Positions 56,235-64,000 of a stretch of 64,000 bases of DNA are shown piece after piece. How positions within the stretch are numbered: position 1 is the first letter of the stretch; every line of letters begins with the position of its first letter. Position numbers and translations under genes: made by a program. The notes under the pieces were generated by a model. It saw only the letters and a program-made list of their open reading frames with translations, was not told the DNA's origin and made no database searches. The DNA is from Laccaria trichodermophora (lineage: Eukaryota; Basidiomycota; Agaricomycetes; Agaricales; Hydnangiaceae). The DNA lies in assembly GCA_018417955.1 (NCBI GenBank), contig JACTVC010000013.1, forward strand, positions 642,633-706,632, written 5' to 3'.

Positions 56235-57465
56235 TCATCTTTTTCCCTCCAAAAATTCAGCCACCAACTCTACAAACTCCCTCGGCTTCTCCGCGTGCAC
56301 TACACTCAATCATTTTCGCGTCAGCACCTTCCATAAGAAAAAATGAGAAAAAGGACATACCCCAATGTCCCGCATCCAATTCCTCAACCCTCGAATTCGG
56401 GAAAAAGGCTTTGAACGATGGGAGGTTTTCCTCCGTTATATAAGGACTTTTCGTTCCCCTCACAACCAACGTGGGGCCATCCCATGTTGGATGTTCGGGC
56501 TTGTGCCCTTCGCGTCCAACTGGCACACGGTACTCCCACGGAAACGCGCCCAACGCCGGGATGGATTCTTCGAGGAGGTCCAGAGGGAGCGTAAATCTTG
56601 GCTTGTTGTGTGCCCCGCTCGTGCTCGCGCTGGGCATATGGGCCGAGTGAGGAGGGATGACGAGGTTGGTTAGTAGAAATTGGCGTATGGAGAGGTCCTG
56701 TTCACGTTCTCAATAGTTATTAACATACGTGGGTTTGATACATGACGTACGGGTTCGTATTCTGCCAACGCTCGATCCGCATCCGCCCGTGTACGGATGA
56801 CGCCGGGGGCTAAGCTGTTGATGTGTTGCATTGCTGAGATGTACGTTACGAATTCGGGGCGGAGGGGTTTGTTCGTCGGGGAAATGTCGGCTATGATGAG
56901 GTTGGAGATGAGGGTAGGGTTGGAGAGAGCGAGCGTCATTGCGACTTTTCCGCCCCTTTTCATGTTCAAGCTAGTAAGAAAGGAAAAACGGACAGCGGAA
57001 GAGGTACTCACATAGAATGCCCCAACACCGTCGCGTCTTCGAACTCATATTTTTCAATGAATCGCTTGACATCAGCCGCCATGCCCTCGTTCGTATGTGG
57101 TGCCGCGCGCGGTGACATACCGTGGTTCCGAAGGTCGAGGGCGTAAATTGGTCGTGTCGGCAAGGCTCGGTGGAAGGCTTTGCGGAGTGATTGCCAGTTT
57201 CTCTTTGAGCCGCTAGAAGATACAGTTGGTTGTCACTCAAGAACATGAGAGCAGTAAAAAAGAGAGGAACTTACAACAGCCCATGGAGAATTATCAATGC
57301 ACCTTCTGTCCCGATGGACGCGGCATGGACATCCCATTCAAGGTCAACGGAGGGTTGTTGCTCGTAGGTGTGGTGAATCGTTCGAAGAGAGCGTGTGCAT
57401 GGAGGAAGTTTGCGCGGGAGGAGGAGGGGCGAGCGGGAGAGTTGGACCGTGCGGAGAAGAGTCAT
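56235..57465 (-). CDS. ABHD11/IMO32-like alpha/beta hydrolase, mitochondrial
   Basis: Five exons read right to left: 57465-57275, 57212-57012, 56955-56751, 56697-56361 and 56299-56235, giving 332 residues with every phase consistent. The N-terminus (LLRTVQLSRSPLLLPRKLPP) is Arg/Leu-rich, a likely mitochondrial presequence. The core reads ALIILHGLFGSKRNWQSL, ALDLRNHGMSPRAAPH, VLGHSMGGKVAMTLAL (nucleophile Ser), LIIADISPTNKPL, GPTLVVRGTKSPYI and ELDAGHWVHAEKPREFVEL (catalytic His). This order and the LRNHG and GHSMGG motifs are typical of the ABHD11 family; the yeast member is IMO32. The exact substrate is not established for the fungal protein. No damage is visible. Confidence 0.88.
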
Positions 57466-57479
57466 GGTTATTTATTTAC

Positions 57480-58515
57480 TGTGCATATTTGTCACGAATT
57501 CTCTTCGACCACAACCACGACCACAACACGCTTGGATTCAAGCTAACTCTACGCCAGCACTTCTTACACGACGCGTCTGATAACCAAGAAACATGGGTCT
57601 TTTCTTTTTCGGCCAAAGAACATCTTAAGCGCCAAAACGGGTGGCATCACGCGTCTGATTTACGCCTCTTCCGGTCATTCAACGTCAGCGGGGACCTACC
57701 AAAATGTTCCAGGAAACAAGCTTGATTGAGGCATTTGTGGGTGACGCCAAGGGGGTATGGATTGATCCCACAAGCGGTTTGTACTGTAGTGCGCTCCCTC
57801 TTTTTCTCCCTTGCAGCAGGGAAAGCTGACATGCTCAAAGCCAAACACTTTATGGCTCACCGGAGTGCCAGTTTTTCGCGCCCAAGCTCAATACGTTCAG
57901 CTTGATCTCAATAACACAGTCTCCGAGGGGTTGTATGTTTTTTCACGATAAGGACTGTATGTCCCATCACCGGACTCACAATTTACCCAAACCGATTTTT
58001 GCGAAGCCTTCAGAGCATTCAACCGCCATTCTCTCCTCGGGCACCCATCATTGCAACCCATACCTTGTAGCCGACTGGATGGGCAAATTTTTATTCTAGG
58101 TCATTCCTTAGTCACCCGCCTGACTCGGGCTCACAGCATATAAACGCCCTCTTCGAGCCATCACCCACCACAATACACAGTGAGCGACTCACCAGTCATC
58201 AGCTTCTGTAAACGGGTCATATGCTCATTACTATTCCCTTTGCAACGAGCGTGGGTGGTCCAATAATATCCTGAAGGTAGTGAATATGGTCCTGTTGAGC
58301 ACGGTAGATTTTGGGAGGGGTATTTGAGACTGAGGGGAGTATGACACTGGCAGTGTATCTACAATTTCATTTTGCAGGAAAGAGGTGCACTGTTTAGATT
58401 TCTTGCCTGTATGCCCGAAATGCCAGGAGAAGTGGGGCGAACATCTTTGAATGGTTAACGTTTTAACGTTGGTGCAGGGTTTAGTTTTCGGGATGAAAAT
58501 TGCTTGACTCTAAGA
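57480..58515. other. Intergenic region, no gene supported
   Basis: About 1 kb between the ABHD11-like gene and the MITE. Open frames are short and without motifs. The string CACG(C)GTCTGAT recurs near 57570 and 57645. Nothing else is seen. Confidence 0.4.
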
Positions 58516-58518
58516 TAG

Positions 58519-58889
58519 CACTGCAAACATCCCAAGATACTGACATAAGAATATTTTGAGAGTATCTTGATGGTACATAAACTTCTCCCAAAATATCATC
58601 TGCCAGGTATGTGTTTAGTATGGAAAAATATTTTTTATTACTTATGCAAGAGTATCAAATCAGTATTCTGATAGTATTGAAACCTTTTTCACAATATTAT
58701 AAATATATAAGTCAGTATTGATAAAGTATCAAGAAAAGACATTGAATATCATCAGAATACTAATCTGATACCTCAACATCAATAACCAAATATCTTTTTT
58801 CATGGTGGATAGTATTCTGGGAGAAATTTATGTACCATCAAAATACTCTCAAAATATTCTCACCTCAGTATCTTGAAATGTTTGCAGTG
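58519..58889. mobile_element. MITE, 371 bp, with terminal inverted repeats of about 72 bp
   Basis: The left end CACTGCAAACATCCCAAGAT and right end (complement CACTGCAAACATTTCAAGAT) pair over roughly 72 bp with few mismatches; both arms contain GAATATTTTGAGAGTAT-like text. The element is flanked by TAG on both sides (58516-58518 and 58890-58892), so the target duplication is TA or TAG. The AT-rich middle is also partly self-complementary (ATCAGTATTCTGATA versus TATCATCAGAATACTAATC). There is no coding capacity. The short TA-containing duplication suggests a Tc1/mariner- or PIF-type element rather than hAT. Confidence 0.88.
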
Positions 58890-58947
58890 TAGCTCATGAT
58901 CAGTGCAGCCTTCCCTGTCGCGCGGCGAAAAAACAATGAGAACCAAT

Positions 58948-59033
58948 AGCCCACCGCGAGGGTCAAACTCGCAGCCTTCAGATTCACCGCCTAGGTAAGA
59001 GTCTGACGCTCTATCCGATTGAGCTAGGCGGGC
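58948..59033 (-). tRNA. tRNA-Lys (CTT) with a 12-nt intron
   Basis: On the minus strand the 5' acceptor strand GCCCGCC pairs with GGTGGGC (one G-T pair). The D arm is GCTC..GAGC, the anticodon stem TCAGA/TCTGA, and the loop CTCTTA|A has anticodon CTT. A 12-nt intron CCTAGGCGGTGA (58984-58995) sits after position 37, the normal eukaryotic site. The T stem GCGAG/CTCGC is perfect, but the loop reads TTTGACC, with T where the nearly invariant C56 is expected, and the discriminator base is T. The gene could be a somewhat diverged or inactive copy. Confidence 0.85.
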
Positions 59034-59168
59034 TTACAATGTACGTTTCTTACCAAGATTCTTAGGGATTTAAATTCTGTTAGACCATTCGCACTGACGC
59101 GACTTCCAATATATGACCTACTCATAGGAAGCTTTAGCGTACGGCGGAATGTGATACAAGGTTAGCAA

Positions 59169-61349
59169 CTAATTCTCCATCTCCACGGCAAACCTCCCAA
59201 TAAGTGCACATCTCCCCGCTTCCTCCTCGCCTTCTACCTCCACCACGCTCCCGCTCTTATTCAGAGTCTGTGCAGGATTCTGCTGCAACACCATTCGCAT
59301 CCGATTCCCCTTCGCATAGCGAGACCAAGTCGGGGATCGCGTGAGTCTATACGTGTTAGGATTCCCCGACCGGACGAATGAAAGCCAATACGCGATGAGT
59401 TCTTCCGCGAAGGCGGTGGAGATGGGTGACATTGGGGTGAATATGTTCGTTCCGTTACGTCTGAAAGGATGTTTAGAATATGTCGTGAAAATTCGGACTA
59501 CCCTGCGTACCCGGTGTTTGTTCCGCGAAACATCATCCAGTTCTCTGCAGCGTGGCGTACTCCGGATCCAGGAAAAGTAGGATTGGGTTGGTTGTACCTA
59601 TACGTCCATACATTTGAATGAAGGGAAAATGATTGGCCCATAAGAGTTCTCTAACAACGCGATCAGTATTTGATAAACTGCAAGGCAAGAAACTCACTGC
59701 GCATTTAAATTGGGAGTCACCTGTAATGGTCTGGAATTGTAAATTCGTAGACGCAAAATCGGAAAGTGGGTATGCCTAAGTAATTGTTTATTTAAGCCCC
59801 AGAAGAGCAAAATGGATGCATACCCGTTCGATGGCAGCGATGCCATCGTCGCTCAAGGATGGAAAGAATTTCTTCAACGCTGCTGATAAATCTGTTCCTC
59901 CGGAGAGTGTTTCGTTGGTTGTGGCTCTATTGCCCGGAGCAGACGAATGAGTAACAGTCCTGCAAATGACCAACTTTCACGTACCCAACTATCAAAGGTA
60001 CTTTGGCAAATTTGTCATTCAAGATAGACTTTGTCGGAAAATCGGTGATAATCTTTCCATCCACAGCGGGGTGGAAAACTTTGTATCCTGATAAAATACT
60101 GATGTAGATTTTTAGACACCTTGCGGGATGATGCAGATTAATTATCAAGGTTCACGATGATGAATACCTCCCGGCATCTTGAGCATGCGCGAGCGCACTG
60201 ACGCTTGCATTCCTTAGACAAGCCATTGTTGATGCTACTGACCCCGCATGACATCCAGCCGTCCGCGCGTAGAATTGAAACAATGACTGGTAGAAATGCG
60301 TCAGAAATTATTCGAATACTCGGAAATGAAAAACACCTCTTGCTCTTCCGGTGAAGGGAGAGGTGTCCTGTAAAGACTCTGCACGATAGCGGCTCTAAAA
60401 AGCACCTCTCCCTCTTCGGCAACGAGATGGAGTCCCACAGAACTCCCACCCGCGCTCTCGCCGTTGATCGTTACTTTCGTTGGATCCCCGCCAAAAGCTG
60501 CGATATTTCTCTTGACCCATCTGAGCGCTTCGATTTGGTCCAAAAATCCAGCATTCAGGTCGCCATGAGCTGGGTCTCTAAGCGCTGGTGTTGCGAGGAA
60601 TCCGAAGGAGGAAAGCCGATAGTAAACGGAGACGATGACGACGTTGGGGCTTTGTTGAATCCAGTGGTCGAATGGCCAGTTTGCTGGGTTGCCAAATATG
60701 TAGCCTTTCATGAAGGGAATAAAACCTATCTGATAAATTTGCAAGCACAATAAATATTTACCTCCACCGTGGATGTAGACAAGGACGGGCACTAGTCATT
60801 GGGGTTCAATCTGGATGGGATTGCACTCGGATTTAAATCAACCCACAATTACTTCCTCGCTTGGCCCCAACTGGAGCGTAGATGTTAACTTTCAAGCAGT
60901 CTTCGCTTCCTGCTCCTCCAGCATCGCCGCCTAGCCCCAAAAAACTACTGTCAGTTGCCGAGCAATCTCCATCCCATACTAAGAAAATAAAACAAACCTC
61001 CAGTAGTCCCCTGGATGCAAAAATCGGGATACTTTGTGGCATCTACAGTGCTTTTGATAGACCTTGCAATCCTACCAGTGTCGAGTGGGACCGGGGCACG
61101 AAAGCGTCTGTCACCCAGCGGTGGTTCTGCGTATGGGATGCCGAGATAGGCGACGGTGTTTGGGAATGTTCGGTTTCCTTGGTATTTCGCGTAGCCAGTA
61201 TCGATAATATCCTGATCTCTTGAAGAGAGTACCCTTATAGATGCCACGGTGATAGAGAGTAACCTTTCCCGGAAAGTATATGTTGCCAGGACTAAGAATG
61301 TAACGGAGAGGATCACCAGGCGGAAGATGTATGTCCGAAGCAGCGGCAT
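59169..61349 (-). CDS. Type-B carboxylesterase/lipase with N-terminal membrane anchor
   Basis: Reads right to left from ATG 61349. A hydrophobic segment (IFRLVILSVTFLVLATYTF) forms a signal anchor. The family start is VAYLGIPYAEPPLGDRRFRA. A short intron joins CIQGTTGG to GDAGGAGSEDCLKVNIYAPV, the SEDCLxxN motif. Then come LPVLVYIHGGG and YIFGNPANWPFDHW (oxyanion), VIVSVYYRLSSFGFLATPAL, DQIEALRWVKRNIAAFGGDP and TINGESAGGSSVG with the catalytic Ser. The acidic residue is probably in ATTNETLSGG, and the His in GVRHAAENWMMFRG. The C-terminus reads ISTAFAEELIAYWLSFVRSG and ends VEMEN. About eight introns give roughly 560 residues, the usual family length. It shares a 197-bp divergent promoter region with ARV1. 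Confidence 0.85.
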
Positions 61350-61546
61350 TTCATGAACTTCCGTAGTACCACAGAAAGTTAGTGCCAGCTACGGGGTCCA
61401 GTACTTCACAGTTGGGTTTGGCTCGTATTCAGTCAGTAATTAGATGGACGTCAACGTCGAAGGTCGTGGCTTGGGTGGTGGCCTTGAGCTCAACTTGAGC
61501 TTGAGCAAGAAGTGCTCAACACGTGCAAACATCCGCTCAACGAGCA

Positions 61547-62821
61547 ATGCCAATCTGCACAACGTGCACCCACATTACTCCCTACCTCTACACCGTCTAT
61601 GAGTCGGAGTACAACCTCAGACTTGAACAATGCGTGAGTAGCGGCACCCTTGAGCCGACTGAACACTTGCTGATGCTCAACAGGGCGAATGCCACGCGTT
61701 CGTTGACCCCTACGTGGAGCACGACCATTTGATTCTTCTGCTGGACCTTATACTGCTTAAGAGGGGTGTATACCGACATCTACTGTACAACCGCGGCACG
61801 AAGCCTAGGAAGCTTGTAGGAAAATTAAACGACAACAAGAAGGGCGACTCTGAGCATGTTTCCCAAACGATGGATGTAAGAGAAAAGGTATGGATCTTTT
61901 TTGACTTGAATAAGAGGCACGTTTAACTTTGACGATAGCGTCGCTGGATCCTCATGCTGAAACTTGGCGGCGCCCTCATCTTTCTAGATTCGTGTACGTT
62001 CCAACAGTGTGTCGATTGACGAGTAGCTAACTTGGCCTAAGTTATAAGGTGGAGCTACCTCAGTAGGTGTTCTGCTTTGTGCTTCGACTCAAGTGTTCAC
62101 ATGGCGCATAGACCCAAATATACCCTCGGATGGTTCGCCTTGGACTGGAGAGATGTTACAGAGTTTTTCGCGCGTTTTAGTTGGGACTTTTGCTGGTACG
62201 GCACGTTTTCTTTACCCCAGTACATACCTCCTGAAATGGTATCTCAGAAACGTCTGCCTTCCATCTTGGCATCATGCTCGTTTGTTACATGGTACTACAC
62301 GTCCTTGACTGGCTGCGATCTTGGCGGACGAAAGTACATGTAGTCTCCAACATACGCCAGGAATTCAGGTGAGCCCAGTCACATCTTCAACCACGCCGTC
62401 TTAATCTCATTCCAGGCTCTCCCTGATACCCCTGACCCTCTTCTACTCCTCCTTGACGAAACTCTTCCTTCTGTTCCTCCTCACAATCTGGCTCCCGGCA
62501 TCAGCTTCATCTGCGAAATCAACTCCTAGACAAGCCCTAGGGTGGGAGCCAGGCTTCCTGAGCAATATCACACTCTTCGGAGGCGCTCTTGAGATTCTCG
62601 ACGATGACAAATTGGATCGAGAATGGATTGTTCGCAATGTCCTAGGAGGCATGTCCGCCGGATTCGGCTTGCGAGTCATCCTCGATATTCATCCCGTGTT
62701 CACCACTATTATCATCCTTGCTGGATGGGCGGCGAAGACGGCTGTGGCGGGTCTTGTCAGTAGGTGGGTTGGCGGAGATGAGATGACGGGAGAAGCTTGG
62801 CTTGCATACAGCATCCCTTGA
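61547..62821 (+). CDS. ARV1: ARV1 family protein (ER sterol/lipid homeostasis)
   Basis: Start ATG 61547 gives MPICTTCTHITPYLYTVYES and EYNLRLEQC, then an intron (61634-61683) to GECHAFVDPYVEHDHLILLL and DLILLKRGVYRHLLYNRG. This CxxC..C..C zinc-binding N-terminal domain with the following DHxxLLLDLILLKxxxYRHLLYN segment is diagnostic for Arv1. Next exons read RRWILMLKLGGALIFLDS, FTWRIDPNIPSDGSPW, LVGTFAE joined over intron 62196-62247 to TSAFHLGIMLVCYMVLHVLD, and RQEFR joined over 62369-62415 to LSLIPLTLFYSSLTKLFLLF. The last exon ends LVSRWVGGDEMTGEAWLAYS at 62821. Several membrane segments are evident. Either a 98-nt intron or two introns with an 18-nt exon lie between 61994 and 62091. Arv1 acts in ER lipid and GPI-anchor trafficking. 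The gene looks intact. Confidence 0.92.
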
Positions 62822-64000
62822 ATTGCTCCTGCCTGGTGAATTATCATCTCCCCAACTCCAAGGACGATCGCGACGAGGTCGTAAAGAAGAAATCATGTCC
62901 TTCAGTGCGCTCATCCGAAGTTTTGAGCATTGCAAAGTCAGGGAGGAGTGGGACTGACGATCCTGAGGTCATGTGTTCATAGGTGTGCATGATGGTCGTC
63001 TTCCGAAAGGATACGTGTTTTAAAAGCCTCCAGCTTGATTCTACACCAGGAAACACAAAGTAGCAATCTTTACTGCTGGTTAACGAAATACGGGGCATGC
63101 TTGATCAAGCGCATTTCGAGGATGATTTGAGGTGCCAATTGCTTTCCACCTACCAGTCTTGTGGTGTCTGCGTTCCGTGTCAATCTCGCCAGCTGGCTTC
63201 GACCTGAGGGAAACCCAAGTTCAAGATTTTCTGATCAAATGGACTCCCACTTCATGATAGATGTTATCACGTCGTCGTGATCCGTTCTGAAAAGTATCAG
63301 TACTTATCATCACTCTTTGATGTCTAGGTCAACGTACGTCAAATTGGCGGCCTGGGACTGTTCCGAGGTTGAGAGGTTGATGACTCTCGCTTTTTACTAT
63401 ATCTCGATTGCATCAATACCGTACTCTGCACATATGCGCAATGTCGTCCCCACTACGCTCGACGTCCCCTCAGCACCTAGAGAAGTACAAAGAAGAATGA
63501 CCTGGCAGATCAAACAAAACGCTTGTTTGCGGCTACAACTGGAGTCAAAAGTAATGCCACCTTTTCTCCCAATTTTCAACGTCCTCCGCTTCAAATTTAA
63601 CTTTGCCGAGGCTACAGAATTTTGACAATGTTGTGGTACAAGGAATATGCTCTGCGGAGCTGGAGAAACCCGGATGGCAGGCCAGCACAAGGCCAGCAGC
63701 CTATTGACATAGCGACGGCCATCAAAAAATTCTCTCGGGCCTGATATCCTTCGTCTTCAGCTCTGGTTTTGTGAATCCCATGAAGCGCCTGCGCCTCAAG
63801 CGCGATTATTACAAGGCCATAGAGAAGCGGAGAGTCCGTGGTGCCCAAATAATCTAGCCAGTTGCTCGCTGACTCGCAAACGAAAGCGCAATTAAATCAA
63901 TTGCAAGTGTCGAGGCTGCGGATCCCTGAACTGATTATCCTACCTTGGGTAGCATTTGCAGTGGTACGGCGTGTACGGGGGAAACCGCAGTTTGAACACC
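62822..64000. other. Right end of the window, unrecognised open frames
   Basis: Minus-strand pieces at 63848-63612 (SPLLYGLVIIALEAQALHGI) and 63690-63397 (FDSSCSRKQAFCLICQVILL) may be exons of a gene, and a plus-strand frame lies at 63317-63625 in the same place. None has a motif I recognise, and the two strands compete. I make no gene call. Confidence 0.3.

Overview
The window looks like a transposon-rich piece of a filamentous basidiomycete genome, most likely Agaricomycetes. Supporting signs are short (about 40-60 nt) GT..AG introns in most genes, a fungal fruit-body lectin gene, a C2-NACHT-WD40 NLR gene, KDZ-family DNA transposons with cysteine-cluster domains, and a TET/JBP-type dioxygenase gene next to one KDZ transposase. 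I cannot name a species. All family calls come from reading translated motifs; no search was run.

Layout. 0.4-5.6 kb: a decayed KDZ element made of a plus-strand accessory gene and a convergent CxC5/CxC6-type KDZ transposase, the latter split by a 1,056-bp hAT-like MITE (16-bp terminal repeats, 8-bp target duplication). 6.9-20.3 kb: ordinary genes: an unknown gene with two duplicated exons, a hotdog thioesterase, a membrane-anchored alpha/beta hydrolase, a multi-span membrane protein with a tandem-repeat tail, a fruit-body lectin, and a broken FAD monooxygenase. 20.4-23.1 kb: degenerate copies of multicopy gene families. 24.2-29.5 kb: a complete C2-NACHT-WD40 NLR with 12 nearly identical WD repeats. 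30.7-32.5 kb: tandem repeats ending in a tRNA-like sequence. 32.8-40.3 kb: a second KDZ element (TET/JBP gene plus CxC2-type KDZ transposase), split by a 2,430-bp hAT element that is mostly a giant inverted repeat. 41.2-46.8 kb: a 5.5-kb hAT element with a near-complete transposase, terminal repeats matching the 2.4-kb element, and what looks like a captured GT90 glycosyltransferase fragment. 46.8-48.0 kb: simple and mini-satellites. 48.0-50.5 kb: the longer copy of the gene family seen at 20.4 kb. 50.6-55.6 kb: a tyrosine-recombinase (DIRS/Ngaro-like) retrotransposon with three intact reading frames and an intron inside its reverse transcriptase. 56.2-62.8 kb: housekeeping-type genes: ABHD11/IMO32-like hydrolase, tRNA-Lys, type-B carboxylesterase and ARV1, with a 371-bp MITE between them.

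How parts relate. The two KDZ elements share one plan: transposase on the minus strand, a partner gene on the plus strand meeting it tail to tail. The two large hAT elements share terminal sequence, so the transposase of the 5.5-kb copy could mobilise the 2.4-kb copy. Nested insertions give an order of events: KDZ first, hAT later. The host genes at the right end look intact; the KDZ genes, the FAD monooxygenase and the family fragments look broken.
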